Below, piece after piece: positions 35,490 through 44,409 of a stretch of 64,000 bases of DNA. The stretch comes from Streptomyces aurantiogriseus (lineage in GTDB: Bacteria > Actinomycetota > Actinomycetes > Streptomycetales > Streptomycetaceae). The notes below the pieces were generated by a model. That model searched no databases. It was not told the origin of the DNA and saw only the letters and a program-made list of their open reading frames with translations. The position numbers and the translations under genes were made by a program. The stretch spans positions 372,001 to 436,000 of the forward strand of contig NZ_BMSX01000003.1 in the NCBI RefSeq assembly GCF_014649375.1. The letters are read 5' to 3'. Numbering within the stretch: position 1 is the stretch's first letter; each line of letters opens with the position of its first letter.

Positions 35490-37030
35490 TGTCGGGCATC
35501 CGCCTTCGGGGCGGCCACGCCCGGCGTGGGGCTTTCCTCGCGGCGGGGCGTCCCCGGCAGGAACGCTGCGGCCAGCAGCGCGGCGGCCAGGGCGGCGACG
35601 CCGCACACGATCAGGACCAGGCCCATGCCGTGGACGTACGCGCTGTTCGCGGAGACGGCGAGATGCGCCGAGCCCGCCTTCTCCGCGATCAGGTGGGCGG
35701 CGACCACCGAGTCCCCGGCCGTGTCGGCGGTCCCGGCGGGCAGGCCGGTGACGTCGAGGCGGTCCCGGAAGGTGCTGGAGAGCAGGCTGCCGAGCAGGGC
35801 GATGCCGATCGCGCCGCCGACCTGGCGCAGCGTCATCAGCAGCCCGGAGCCGCTGCCGGCGCGGTCGGAGGGCAGGGTGCCGAGGGCGCCGGACATCGCC
35901 GGGACGAGTGAGAAACCGAAGCCGGCCCCGGCGACGGACAGCCACAGCGCGGTGAAGCCGTACCCGGAGTCCGCCGTCGTACGGCTGCCCAGGAGCGCGG
36001 CGAAGGCAAGCACCACCAGGCCCGCGCTCACCACGGCCCGCGCCCCGAAGCGGGCGACGACGGGCTGCGCGGCCCGCGCGGCCACCATCAGCCCGCCCAT
36101 CATCGGCAGCAGCCGTACGCCGGTACCGAGGGCGTCGTGGCCGAGGACAGCCTGGAGGTAGGGCGGCAGGACGAACATCAGGCCGGACAGGACGAACATC
36201 ACCAGGGTCGCCGCGAGCGTGTTGAACAGGAATCCGCGGTGGGCGAGCAGCCCCATGTCGAGCATGGGCCGCACGGCCCGCCGCTCGCGCAGCACGAGCG
36301 CGGCGATCAGTACGACGGCCAGGGCGAACATCGCGAGGACCAGAGGGTCGCCCCAGCCACGCGTGGGCGCTTCGATGATCGCGTAGATGAGCGCGCCGAG
36401 CCCGGCCGCGGTGAGCGCGGTGGAGACGGTGTCGACCTTGGGGGAGGCGGGGTCGCTGGTCTCGGGCAGCAGGAAGACGCAGGCGAGGATGCCGATCGCG
36501 GCCATCGGGACGTTGATGAGGAAGACCGAGCCCCACCAGAAGTGGCCCAGCAGCCAGCCGCCGATGATCGGGCCGAGGGGCAGGCCGAGCGTCGAGCCGG
36601 CGGACACGATGCCGACGGCCTTGGTGCGCTCCTCGGGTGCGAACAGCGAGGGCAGGACCGAGAGCGCGAGGGGCGTGACCAGCGCGGCTCCGACGCCCAT
36701 CACCGCACGGGCGACGACGACCGCGTTCACGTCTCCCGCGAGCGCGCCCACGAGAGAACCGGCCAGGAAGATCCCGAGCCCGACGATCAGCATCCGCCGC
36801 CGCCCGAACCGGTCGCCCAGCAGGCCCGCCGGGAGCATCAGCGCCGCGAAGACGACGACGTACGCGTCCGCCATCCACTGCTGTTCGCCGGTGGTGGCGC
36901 CGAGGTCCTGCGCCATGGTCGGCAGCGCCACGTTCAGGATCGTCAGGTCGAAGCCGAGCGTCAGCATGCTCGCGACCAGGGCCCCGAGGGCCCACCAGCG
37001 GCGGGGGTCGGGTGAGGTGACAGTAGTCAT
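35486..37030 (-). CDS. DHA2-family MFS drug:H+ antiporter (EmrB/QacA type)
   Basis: Proton-driven efflux pump of 514 residues with about 14 transmembrane helices, the DHA2 number. Motif A is visible as GLLGDRFGRRRML and motif C-like as GPIIGGWLLGHFWWGSVFLINVP; the N-terminal LDLTILNVALPTM-type segment appears as FDLTILNVALPTMAQDLG. The ATG at 37030 is used because the promoter and operator lie directly upstream; the leader is only about 25 bases or less. First gene of a two-gene operon with its TetR repressor. Confidence 0.94.
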   Translation of the reverse strand: MTTVTSPDPRRWWALGALVASMLTLGFDLTILNVALPTMAQDLGATTGEQQWMADAYVVVFAALMLPAGLLGDRFGRRRMLIVGLGIFLAGSLVGALAGDVNAVVVARAVMGVGAALVTPLALSVLPSLFAPEERTKAVGIVSAGSTLGLPLGPIIGGWLLGHFWWGSVFLINVPMAAIGILACVFLLPETSDPASPKVDTVSTALTAAGLGALIYAIIEAPTRGWGDPLVLAMFALAVVLIAALVLRERRAVRPMLDMGLLAHRGFLFNTLAATLVMFVLSGLMFVLPPYLQAVLGHDALGTGVRLLPMMGGLMVAARAAQPVVARFGARAVVSAGLVVLAFAALLGSRTTADSGYGFTALWLSVAGAGFGFSLVPAMSGALGTLPSDRAGSGSGLLMTLRQVGGAIGIALLGSLLSSTFRDRLDVTGLPAGTADTAGDSVVAAHLIAEKAGSAHLAVSANSAYVHGMGLVLIVCGVAALAAALLAAAFLPGTPRREESPTPGVAAPKADARQ

Positions 37031-37035
37031 GAAAC

Positions 37036-37068
37036 TGAGAGTAGCTCTCAAAAACTAGAGACTGTCAA
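37036..37068 (-). promoter_or_regulatory. Promoter and operator of the MFS-TetR operon
   Basis: On the minus strand, a consensus TTGACA -35 (37068-37063) is followed after 19 bases by TACTCT (or after 17 by GCTACT). The -10 lies inside an inverted repeat TGAGAG-N3-CTCTCA (37036-37050), ending six bases from the start codon. Repressor binding would cover the -10. Confidence 0.7.
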
Positions 37069-37122
37069 TAGGGATCTGCTGTTGGCATACTGGCTCTGCT
37101 GTCGGCGTGGCGGGCATGCGAA

Positions 37123-37150
37123 AGGGCCACGGCTCGGAAGCCGTGGCCCT
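37123..37150 (-). terminator. Terminator of hemolysin III gene
   Basis: AGGGCCACGGCT and AGCCGTGGCCCT form a 12-bp stem closed by a CGGA tetraloop, 32 bases past the gene's stop. Confidence 0.85.
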
Positions 37151-37182
37151 GGGGTGGCCCTCGGAAGAGGGCGGGAAATGAT

Positions 37183-37896
37183 CTATGCGTGCTGGTACGC
37201 CACCAGCGAGATGCCCACGTAGTGCACGACGAACGCGGCCAGCGTGAAGGAGTGGAAGACCTCGTGGAAGCCGAACCAGCGCGGTGACGGGTTGGGGCGC
37301 TTGATGCCGTAGATCACGCCGCCCGCGCTGTAGAGGAGACCCCCGACGACCACCAGGACGAGTACGGCGATGCCGCCGGTGCGCAGGAAGTCCGGCAGGA
37401 AGAAGACGGCCGCCCAGCCCATCGCGATGTAGCAGGGGGTGTAGAGCCAGCGCGGGGCACCCACCCAGAACACCCGGAAGACGATGCCGGCGGCCGCGGC
37501 GGCCCAGATGCCCCACAGCAGCCACTGGCCCTTGGCCTCCGGCAGGAGCAGCAGGGTGAGCGGTGTGTAGGTGCCCGCGATGATCAGGAAGATGTTCGCG
37601 TGGTCCAGGCGGCGCAGGATGCCGTCCATGCGCGGGGTCCAGTCGCCCCGGTGGTACAGCGCGCTCACGCCGAACAGCAGGCAGGCGGTCAGGGCGTAGA
37701 TGCCGCAGGCGATGCGGCCTCTCGTGGAGTCGGCCAGCGCGGTGAGCACCAGGCCTGCGATGAGGGCGGCCGGGAACATGCCGAGGTGCAGCCAGCCGCG
37801 GAGCTTGGGCTTGACCGGATGCGGCAGGGGGAGCGCGACGGGACCGCGGCCGTCGGCCGGCGGGTCCGTGGGCGCGTCGGGGGCGGACGCAGTCAT
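37183..37896 (-). CDS. Hemolysin III / PAQR-family membrane protein
   Basis: Seven-helix membrane protein of 237 residues. PAQR-family signatures: SALYHRGDWTPRMDGILRRLDHANIFLIIAGTYTP-like segment in the middle (metal-binding Ser, His and Asp) and GFHEVFHSFTLAAFVVH near the end, giving the conserved HxxxH. These are hydrolase-like membrane proteins; haemolysis is not implied. ATG at 37896 is favoured because a TACGAT -10 (37909-37904 on the minus strand) would start the message at that codon, a leaderless arrangement. Confidence 0.9.
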   Translation of the reverse strand: MTASAPDAPTDPPADGRGPVALPLPHPVKPKLRGWLHLGMFPAALIAGLVLTALADSTRGRIACGIYALTACLLFGVSALYHRGDWTPRMDGILRRLDHANIFLIIAGTYTPLTLLLLPEAKGQWLLWGIWAAAAAGIVFRVFWVGAPRWLYTPCYIAMGWAAVFFLPDFLRTGGIAVLVLVVVGGLLYSAGGVIYGIKRPNPSPRWFGFHEVFHSFTLAAFVVHYVGISLVAYQHA

Positions 37897-37911
37897 GCGC
37901 CGCATCGTACC

Positions 37912-37923
37912 TACGGAACCGTA
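37912..37923. promoter_or_regulatory. Inverted repeat TACGG-AA-CCGTA at the hemolysin III promoter
   Basis: A 12-base palindrome with a two-base centre lies three bases upstream of the predicted -10 TACGAT. It is a candidate operator for an unknown regulator. Confidence 0.4.
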
Positions 37924-38032
37924 AGTTACGGGCCGATCCGGCGAGATGAGGGGCGAAGAGTGGCCATCATCTCATGCCGATCAGGGGTTACGGAGCGAAT
38001 CCGGATGAACACGTGGCGAGCCTCACCCTGCT

Positions 38033-38058
38033 CATCTGTGACGTCCTCTGGACAGATG
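38033..38058. promoter_or_regulatory. Inverted repeat upstream of pckG
   Basis: CATCTGT (38033-38039) is complemented by ACAGATG (38052-38058) across 12 bases, within the 290-base region between the hemolysin III gene and pckG. It may be an operator or a transcript hairpin. Nothing else in this region is clear. Confidence 0.4.
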
Positions 38059-38187
38059 GGCTCATGCGTCGGATGATCAAATGAGTGCAGTCGGCACCGG
38101 ATGAGCGCTCAGCAGCTCGCTGCGAAGCATCCGGGCCGCGGCCCCCACGGGGCAGACAAGAACAAAATCCCTCACTTAGGAGCGAAC

Positions 38188-40011
38188 GTGGCGCGCGACA
38201 TCGCGGCTCCCCCCGTCATCCCCACCCAGCATCAGGAACTGATCTCGTGGGTCAACGAGATCGCCGAACTGACCCAGCCGGACAACGTGGTCTGGTGTGA
38301 CGGATCCGAGGCCGAGTACGAGCGACTGTGCGAGGAGCTCGTCCAGAAGGGCACCTTCCGGAAACTCGACCCGATCAAGCGCCCCAACTCCTACTACGCG
38401 GCCTCCGACCCGACCGACGTCGCTCGCGTCGAGGACCGCACCTTCATCTGCTCCGAGGAGGAGCAGGACGCGGGCCCGACCAACCACTGGAAGGCCCCCG
38501 CGGAGATGCGGGAGATCTTCACCGGTGAGAAGGGCGTCTTCCGCGGCTCGATGAAGGGCCGGACGATGTACGTCGTCCCGTTCTGCATGGGCCCGCTGGG
38601 CTCGGAACTCTCCGCGATCGGCGTGGAGATCACCGACTCCGCCTACGTCGCCGTGTCCATGCGCACCATGACCCGCATGGGACAGCCCGTCCTCGACGAG
38701 CTCGGCTCCGACGGCTTCTTCGTGCGTGCCGTGCACACGCTCGGAGCGCCGCTGGAGGAGGGCCAGGAGGACGTCCCCTGGCCGTGCAACTCCACCAAGT
38801 ACATCTCCCACTTCCCGGAGACCCGCGAGATCTGGTCCTACGGCTCCGGCTACGGCGGCAACGCCCTGCTCGGCAAGAAGTGCTACGCCCTGCGCATCGC
38901 CTCCGTCATGGCCCGCGACGAGGGCTGGCTCGCCGAGCACATGCTGGTCCTCAAGCTGACGCCCCCGCAGGGAGAGTCCAAGTACGTCGCCGCGGCCTTC
39001 CCCAGCGCCTGCGGAAAGACGAACCTCGCCATGCTGGAGCCGACGATCTCCGGCTGGACGGTCGAGACGATCGGCGACGACATCGCCTGGATGCGCTTCG
39101 GCGAGGACGGCCGTCTGTACGCCATCAACCCCGAGGCCGGCTTCTTCGGCGTCGCGCCCGGCACCGGTGAGCACACCAACGCCAACGCGATGAAGACGCT
39201 GTGGGGCAACTCCGTCTTCACCAACGTCGCCCTCACCGACGACAACGACATCTGGTGGGAGGGCATGACGGAGGAGACCCCGGCCCACCTGACGGACTGG
39301 AAGGGCAACGACTGGACGCCGGAGTCAGGGACCCCGGCCGCCCACCCCAACGCCCGCTTCACCGTCCCCGCCTCGCAGTGCCCGATCATCGCGCCCGAGT
39401 GGGAGGACCCCAGGGGTGTGCCGATCTCGGCGATCCTCTTCGGCGGACGGCGCGCCACCGCCGTACCGCTGGTGACGGAGTCCTTCGACTGGAACCACGG
39501 TGTGTTCCTCGGCGCCAACGTGGCCTCCGAGAAGACCGCCGCCGCCGAGGGCAAGGTCGGCGAGCTGCGCCGCGACCCGTTCGCCATGCTGCCGTTCTGC
39601 GGCTACAACATGGGCGACTACATGGGCCACTGGATCGACGTGGCCAAGGACAAGGACCAGTCCAAGCTGCCGAAGATCTACTACGTCAACTGGTTCCGCA
39701 AGGACAACGAGGGCCAGTTCGTCTGGCCCGGCTTCGGCGAGAACAGCCGCGTCCTGAAGTGGATCGTGGAGCGGCTGGAGGGCAAGGCCGAGGGCGTCGA
39801 GACGCCGATCGGCATCCTGCCGACCAAGGAGGCGCTGGACACCAACGGTCTCGAACTCGCCGACTCCGACCTGGAGTTCCTGCTCACGGTCGACAAGGAG
39901 GTCTGGCGCGAGGAGGCCGCCCTGGTCCCCGAGCACCTCAACACCTTCGGCGACCACACGCCCAAGGAGCTGTGGGACGAGTACCGCGCACTGGTGCAGC
40001 GCCTGGGCTGA
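38188..40011 (+). CDS. pckG: Phosphoenolpyruvate carboxykinase (GTP)
   Basis: Cytosolic enzyme converting oxaloacetate and GTP to PEP, CO2 and GDP for gluconeogenesis. The 607-residue length is that of GTP-type PEPCK. The kinase P-loop is [13 protein letters not shown] with the reactive cysteine at residue 275 and lysine at 277; RPNSYYAAS and [12 protein letters not shown] are further family signatures. The GTG at 38188 follows AGGAG; an upstream ATG at 38101 would add a TTA codon and no ribosome site and is rejected. PEP and sugar phosphates from it could feed the flanking glycan genes, but that is only proximity. Confidence 0.97.
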   Translation: MARDIAAPPVIPTQHQELISWVNEIAELTQPDNVVWCDGSEAEYERLCEELVQKGTFRKLDPIKRPNSYYAASDPTDVARVEDRTFICSEEEQDAGPTNHWKAPAEMREIFTGEKGVFRGSMKGRTMYVVPFCMGPLGSELSAIGVEITDSAYVAVSMRTMTRMGQPVLDELGSDGFFVRAVHTLGAPLEEGQEDVPWPCNSTKYISHFPETREIWSYGSGYGGNALLGKKCYALRIASVMARDEGWLAEHMLVLKLTPPQGESKYVAAAFPSACGKTNLAMLEPTISGWTVETIGDDIAWMRFGEDGRLYAINPEAGFFGVAPGTGEHTNANAMKTLWGNSVFTNVALTDDNDIWWEGMTEETPAHLTDWKGNDWTPESGTPAAHPNARFTVPASQCPIIAPEWEDPRGVPISAILFGGRRATAVPLVTESFDWNHGVFLGANVASEKTAAAEGKVGELRRDPFAMLPFCGYNMGDYMGHWIDVAKDKDQSKLPKIYYVNWFRKDNEGQFVWPGFGENSRVLKWIVERLEGKAEGVETPIGILPTKEALDTNGLELADSDLEFLLTVDKEVWREEAALVPEHLNTFGDHTPKELWDEYRALVQRLG

Positions 40012-40027
40012 GCAAGCCCCCAAAACG

Positions 40028-40082
40028 CCGCGGCCGGCTCCGATCGTGCCCTGACCAGCAACATCGTCACGGTCGGCCGCGG
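40028..40082. terminator. Weak stem between pckG and GtrA genes
   Basis: CCGCGGCCG (40028-40036) pairs with CGGCCGCGG (40074-40082) around a 37-base loop, in the convergent gap. The long loop makes it uncertain. Confidence 0.4.
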
Positions 40083-40142
40083 TGACAGCACCACGGACCG
40101 GCGAGGCTTCGCACAACGGCGTGCGGGGCCCTGGGCCTGTCG

Positions 40143-40655
40143 TCACCGCTCCCCGTCCGCCCCGACGGGAGGCATGACGGCAGGCCCTCGCCTGTTCGGG
40201 ACCTTGTGGCCGCGGTGTCCCGCTCCCCCGAACACCCACAGCCGCAGCAGGGTGAAGCGCAGCGCCGTCGCGGCGGCGTTCGCCACGATCAGTGCGGCGA
40301 TCTCCACGCGCGGCGCGTCCGACAGGGTCCGGTGCGCCACGGCGAGAGCGCCGCTGCTGAGCGCGAGCCCGGCGACGAAGGCCACCAGCCCCTGGAGGTG
40401 ATGCCGGGCGGCCCCCTCGGCGCCCTGCACCCGGAAGGTGAACCGGCGGTTGGCGGCGGTGTTGGCCACAGCGGTGACCAACAACGCGACCAGGTTGGCG
40501 GGCTGGGCGTCGAGCACCGGCCGGAGCGCCGTGTACAGGCCCAGATAGGCGGCGGTGGACAGCAGTCCGATGACCGCGAACACCGGCAGCTGCCGGGTGA
40601 CCCGGGTGCTGCGGGGCGCGGCGGCGTGCCGGACGGGCTCGGCGGGGTTCGGCAT
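40143..40655 (-). CDS. GtrA-family membrane protein
   Basis: Four-helix protein of 170 residues, PF04138 type: FAVIGLLSTAAYLGLYTALR, ALLVTAVANTAANRRFTF and the late ALRFTLLRLWVF. Such proteins assist transport of polyprenyl-linked sugars and are usually partnered with a GT2. Here the GT2 (40785) is divergent with a 129-base gap, whereas in the other glycan group the two functions are fused. Confidence 0.88.
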   Translation of the reverse strand: MPNPAEPVRHAAAPRSTRVTRQLPVFAVIGLLSTAAYLGLYTALRPVLDAQPANLVALLVTAVANTAANRRFTFRVQGAEGAARHHLQGLVAFVAGLALSSGALAVAHRTLSDAPRVEIAALIVANAAATALRFTLLRLWVFGGAGHRGHKVPNRRGPAVMPPVGADGER

Positions 40656-40713
40656 CGGTTACGGCACCCGGGGTTCGTAGGACGTGTGTCTGTACGCGCT
40701 GAAACAGCATCAG

Positions 40714-40719
40714 ATTATA
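40714..40719 (-). promoter_or_regulatory. TATAAT -10 in divergent GtrA/GT2 region
   Basis: A perfect TATAAT on the minus strand, inside an unusually A/T-rich stretch (40711-40735), about 60 bases before the GtrA start. No convincing -35 accompanies it. Confidence 0.4.
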
Positions 40720-40784
40720 TGGTAACCGGGTAAAAGGGGCGCTTTGCTGCGCTCGCCCGTTCCAGAATGCGCTGGGATCGCCGA

Positions 40785-41783
40785 ATGATCGATGTGAGCC
40801 ACGACCCGACGGACCGGGTCGAGTCGTCCGTTGAGTTGTCGGTCGTCATTCCGATGTTCAACGAGGAAGAGGCATTGCCGGCGCTGGTGGAGCGGCTGCG
40901 GCCGGTGCTGGACGGAACCGGAGAGGAGTACGAGGTCGTCGCGGTGGACGACGGCTCCACGGACGGGACGGCCGAACACCTGGCGCAGCTGCGGGCCGGC
41001 TGGCCGCAGCTGCGGCTGGTACGACTGCGACGCAACAGCGGACACCAGGCCGCGTTGACCGCCGGTCTGCACAGCGCCCGCGGTGCCTACGCCGTGAGTC
41101 TCGACGCCGACCTCCAGGACCCCCCGGAGAAGATCCCCGAGATGCTCGCGCTGGCCCGCTCCCGGCACCTGGACATCGTCTACGGCGTACGTACCAACCG
41201 CTCCAGCGACACCGGCTTCAAGCGCCGCACCGCCGGCGCGTACTACTGGCTCATGCGCCGGCTGGTCGGCACCCATGTCTGCGCCCAGGCCGGCGACTTC
41301 CGTCTGCTGTCGCGCAACGTCCTCGACGCCCTGAAGGCCCTGCCCGACCAGCCGCAGGTGTACCGGCTCCTCATGCCCTGGTTCGGCTTCCCCAGCGGAG
41401 AGGTCACCTACCGCCGCGACCCACGCGTCGCCGGTCATACCAAGTACCCCCTGCGCAAGATGATCCTGCTGGCGGTCGACAGCATCATCGGCTTCTCCGT
41501 CGCCCCGCTGCGGCTGGCCATCTGGCTCGGCGCCCTCGCCTTCTGTGTCTGCCTCGGCATGCTCGTGTACACGCTCGCCGTGCACGCGGCGGGCGACACC
41601 GCCCCCGGCTGGACCTCCCTGATCATCGCCGTTCTCTTCGTCGGTGCCGTCCAACTCGTCTGCCTGGGCGTGGTCGGCGAGTACATCGGCCGCATCTACA
41701 CCGCCGCCCAGCAACGCCCGACCTACTTCGTCGCCGACGACACCGCCATGGCCATCGCCAGGCAGGCCCGTAAGACACTGTGA
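40785..41783 (+). CDS. GT2 polyprenol-phosphate glycosyltransferase (GtrB/ArnC type)
   Basis: Membrane-bound GT2 of 332 residues: catalytic domain with ELSVVIPMFNEEEALPAL, VAVDDGSTDGT and SLDADLQDPPEKIPEM, followed by two C-terminal transmembrane helices (LAIWLGALAFCVCLGMLVYT, SLIIAVLFVGAVQLVCLGVV) and the GEYIGRIYTAAQQRPTY ending of bactoprenol glucosyltransferases. ATG at 40785 or 40767; the former is closer to a GGGA ribosome site. It makes a lipid-linked sugar donor for a membrane glycosyltransferase such as the convergent gene next to it. Confidence 0.92.
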   Translation: MIDVSHDPTDRVESSVELSVVIPMFNEEEALPALVERLRPVLDGTGEEYEVVAVDDGSTDGTAEHLAQLRAGWPQLRLVRLRRNSGHQAALTAGLHSARGAYAVSLDADLQDPPEKIPEMLALARSRHLDIVYGVRTNRSSDTGFKRRTAGAYYWLMRRLVGTHVCAQAGDFRLLSRNVLDALKALPDQPQVYRLLMPWFGFPSGEVTYRRDPRVAGHTKYPLRKMILLAVDSIIGFSVAPLRLAIWLGALAFCVCLGMLVYTLAVHAAGDTAPGWTSLIIAVLFVGAVQLVCLGVVGEYIGRIYTAAQQRPTYFVADDTAMAIARQARKTL

Positions 41784-41794
41784 CCGAGCGGCCG

Positions 41795-43072
41795 TCAGGC
41801 CCGGGCCGGCTCGGCCGTGTTCCCGTCGGCGACCCGTCGGCCGGGCACGGCCGGCGCCTCCGGCCCGCGGCGCAGCTCACGGGCGGTCGCCCGGAGCAGG
41901 GGCAGCAGCGCCAACAGCATCAGCGCACTGTGCGCGGGCATCGACAGATACGGAGCCAGGTCCGCGGAGTTGCACTTCAGGTAGCTGCCGAACGAGGCGA
42001 GCTGCACCAGCACCGGCACGTACCAGAGCTGCCGGGGCCGTGCGAACGCGGCGATCACGGTGAGCACGTCCGCGACGTAGAAGTACCGCTCGTGCATCGA
42101 GGGCAGCAGGAACGGCACCACGATCGCGGAGCAGGCGGCCAGCAACACGATCCGGGTGTCCGTGAGTCCCGGCACACCGGGACCGGAGTCCGGCACGCCG
42201 GGCCGGCCGCGTCGCAGGGACCACACCGCCAGTCCGGTCAGGAGCGACACGAGCGTCCCCGCGACCAGCACCCCCGCGAAGCGCACACCGCCGGTGTCCC
42301 CGGGCACCGACACGAACTCGTAGACGGACGGCGCGTTGACGGACAGCAGCTGGTACGTGTTCGTCTGCCGGGCGTAGACCGTCAGCAGCCGCCACGGGTC
42401 GGCGCCGAGCACGAGGGCCGGGACGTCGAGCACGAGGTACGCCCCCGGAACGGCGAGCAGGCACCGCCACGGCACCCGCTTCACCAGCACCAGGACGAGC
42501 AGGAAGGGGAAGAGGAAAACGGTCTGGAACTTGACCGCCAGCGCGATCCCGAAGAACGCGCACGCCCACCACGGCCGCCGGCCCAGCACATGGTGGATCC
42601 CACCGACCAGGAAGGCCGCGTAGATGCTGTCGCACTGCCCCCACCACCCGCTGTTGGTGACGACGGTGGGCAGGAAGAGCACCACCGCGGCCGCGCCGAG
42701 GGCCGCCCGGGAGGAGGTGGGCCGGAGCCGGGACATCATCCGGAAGGTGTAGTACGCCAGCGCCAGGTCGAACAGGATCGAGATCCACTTGATGCCCGCC
42801 AGCGCCGGCAACGGCAGGTAGGTCAGCGCGGCCAGCAGGTAGAGGTAGGGGACGTTGTAGTCCGAGAAGCCGGGGTCGGCGAGGGCGTGGAACCCCCCGT
42901 GGCTCGCGATGTGGCGGTACCAGGGATCGAGAAAGGTGCGGTAGTCCAACGACTCGCCGGGCATCAAGAAGACGCGCGCCGAGAGGGCTGCCACGACCGT
43001 GGTGTACACGGTCAGCGTCAGCACCGTCGGATCGGCCGGGTGCCGGCGTGGGGCCTCGGTGCTCGACGTCAT
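41795..43072 (-). CDS. Multipass mannosyltransferase-like protein (GT-C fold)
   Basis: Polytopic protein of 425 residues with ten or more helices. An early acidic loop (ESLDYRTFLDPWYRHIASHG), NSGWWGQCDSIYAAF and the late SMHERYFYVADVL are motifs of bacterial Gpi18/GT87-like GT-C enzymes using polyprenyl-phosphate sugars. The ATG overlaps the stop of the upstream TPR gene (ATGA). It converges on the GT2 gene with an 11-base gap. Acceptor unknown. Confidence 0.82.
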   Translation of the reverse strand: MTSSTEAPRRHPADPTVLTLTVYTTVVAALSARVFLMPGESLDYRTFLDPWYRHIASHGGFHALADPGFSDYNVPYLYLLAALTYLPLPALAGIKWISILFDLALAYYTFRMMSRLRPTSSRAALGAAAVVLFLPTVVTNSGWWGQCDSIYAAFLVGGIHHVLGRRPWWACAFFGIALAVKFQTVFLFPFLLVLVLVKRVPWRCLLAVPGAYLVLDVPALVLGADPWRLLTVYARQTNTYQLLSVNAPSVYEFVSVPGDTGGVRFAGVLVAGTLVSLLTGLAVWSLRRGRPGVPDSGPGVPGLTDTRIVLLAACSAIVVPFLLPSMHERYFYVADVLTVIAAFARPRQLWYVPVLVQLASFGSYLKCNSADLAPYLSMPAHSALMLLALLPLLRATARELRRGPEAPAVPGRRVADGNTAEPARA

Positions 43073-43692
43073 CGGGTGCTCCCTGCCGGGCTCGGTTCGG
43101 GTGAGGGGCTCAGGGAATCCCGGAAGGATTCCGGCACGTGGGAACGGAGCGAGGGATCGGCCGCGACGGCACGACGGTATTCGTCCGCCGCTTCCTCGTC
43201 ACGATTCTTCTTGGCCCAGATGTCTGCGAGGTGCAGATGTGCCGTGGTCGCTTGTGGATTGGCGCCGATGGCGCGTTCCAGGAGCCCCATGGCACGGTCG
43301 GGATCGCTCGATTTCAGCAGGAGCGCCTCGTTGAAGAGAGCCGACTCGAATGCCGGGTCGATCTTCAGGGACTTTTCGTAGGCCGCACGGGCATCGGCCG
43401 TCCGGCCGTCCTCGTGCGCGATGACTCCCAGGTTGTACCAGGCGAGCTTGTTCTGCGGGTCCAGTTCCAGCACGCGCCGATAGGTACGGGCAGCTCCCTT
43501 GGAATCGTGGGTCTGCTGCTGCAGAACGCCGGTCTGCAGAAGTGCGTCGACATTCTCGAGTGTCTTTTTCGGCGCGGGCTGGGCCTTGGATTCCGGGGCC
43601 GCTGCCGAGGAGGAATGAATCGCCCACACCATCATTCCGGTGGCTGCCGCAGCCGCACCGGAGAGCACCATCAACAATCGCCTGCGTTTCAC
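43069..43692 (-). CDS. Exported or membrane-anchored TPR protein
   Basis: Protein of 207 residues: KRRR start, a hydrophobic segment at about 6-25, a Pro/Ala linker, then three tetratricopeptide repeats (AARTYRRVLELDPQNKLAWYNLG, ARAAYEKSLKIDPAF, AADEYRRAVAADPSL). Translationally coupled to the GT-C gene below it, so probably a scaffold for the glycosyltransferase. Base composition is lower in GC than flanking genes. Confidence 0.85.
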   Translation of the reverse strand: MKRRRLLMVLSGAAAAATGMMVWAIHSSSAAAPESKAQPAPKKTLENVDALLQTGVLQQQTHDSKGAARTYRRVLELDPQNKLAWYNLGVIAHEDGRTADARAAYEKSLKIDPAFESALFNEALLLKSSDPDRAMGLLERAIGANPQATTAHLHLADIWAKKNRDEEAADEYRRAVAADPSLRSHVPESFRDSLSPSPEPSPAGSTR

Positions 43693-43806
43693 CGTGTCAC
43701 GTTACGAAGTCATGTTGACGGTGCCGCCGCTCGGCGGGCACTCGGGTGCGCGGTCCACCCGAATGTACGCAGGGAATTACACAGATCTGCGCAGGGAAAC
43801 GCACAC

Positions 43807-43855
43807 AAAAAATGGCGCCCGGTCCGCGCGTCGCTGCGGGTGCACGCGGACCGGG
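43807..43855 (-). terminator. Rho-independent-type terminator with U-tract
   Basis: On the minus strand, an 11-bp stem (CCCGGTCCGCG with its complement, 43818-43855, 16-base loop) is followed closely by six T residues (43812-43807). A T-run is rare in this genome type. It lies just past the hypothetical gene at 43881. Confidence 0.88.
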
Positions 43856-43880
43856 GCCGTTCACGGGACCCCGGGAGGGG

Positions 43881-44306
43881 TCAGCCGGCGGTGGTCAGTT
43901 TCTGTTCCGCCAGCGCGGCGGAGTGCGCGTCCATGCGCTCCGCCGCCAGGATCGCCGCCGCCGTGTCCGCGCGGGACGCCGCGACGACGAGCGCGCGGCC
44001 CGCCAGGGTGTGCGCCCGCTCGTGAAGGGCCGCCGACGGCGGCTCGGACCGGTCGGCGGCCGGGGTCGTACGGACCGGCGTCCGCCCTCCCCGCAGCCGG
44101 GCCACCTGCTGCGCGAGCCGTTCGGCCGCGGTGTCCAGGTCGGTGGACGGTGCCAGCGCGCGCAGCTCGTCGGTGACGGCGAGCAGCGCCGCGAGATGTC
44201 CCGCGAGCTGGATGTCCAGCTCCTCCTCGCGGGACCGGTGGGGGAAGTCGGAGGTGGTGCCGGCCATCGTGCTGTGGACCGACTTGGTACGGATCGGTTC
44301 GTACAT
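43881..44306 (-). CDS. Hypothetical alpha-helical protein
   Basis: Unrecognised 141-residue soluble protein, strongly helical and alanine-rich, without cysteine. A His/Arg/Asp/Glu-rich start (FPHRSREEELDIQLAGHL) precedes helices with heptad-like leucines (LAQQVARLRGG, AAILAAERMDAHSAALAEQ). The ATG at 44306 follows GGGAGG. A TTAGA-N5-TCTAA box lies upstream and a strong terminator downstream, so it is a single-gene unit. Confidence 0.72.
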   Translation of the reverse strand: MYEPIRTKSVHSTMAGTTSDFPHRSREEELDIQLAGHLAALLAVTDELRALAPSTDLDTAAERLAQQVARLRGGRTPVRTTPAADRSEPPSAALHERAHTLAGRALVVAASRADTAAAILAAERMDAHSAALAEQKLTTAG

Positions 44307-44346
44307 GAGGATGGCCTCCCGTGCTCTGACAGGAAGCCATCCTAGC

Positions 44347-44361
44347 TTAGATTTCGTCTAA
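44347..44361. promoter_or_regulatory. TTAGA-N5-TCTAA box
   Basis: A 15-base inverted repeat, TTAGATTTCGTCTAA, overlaps the presumed spacer of a promoter whose -10 would be TAGGAT (44344-44339, minus strand). The arms and total length match Fur-family PerR/CatR boxes (TTAGAATCATTCTAA), although the central bases differ. Confidence 0.45.
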
Positions 44362-44409
44362 AGTTGAGCGGATCGCAAAACCGGACCGTTCCATCACCGG
44401 TCGTGAGCG

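Noticed and set aside
35490..36995. Upstream extension of the TetR frame across the MFS gene
   Set aside because: The MFS protein in the other frame has clear family motifs; the TetR start overlaps its stop by ATGA.
38101..38187. N-terminal extension of PEP carboxykinase
   Set aside because: No ribosome site at 38101, a TTA codon would be included, and AGGAG precedes the GTG at 38188, which gives the family length.
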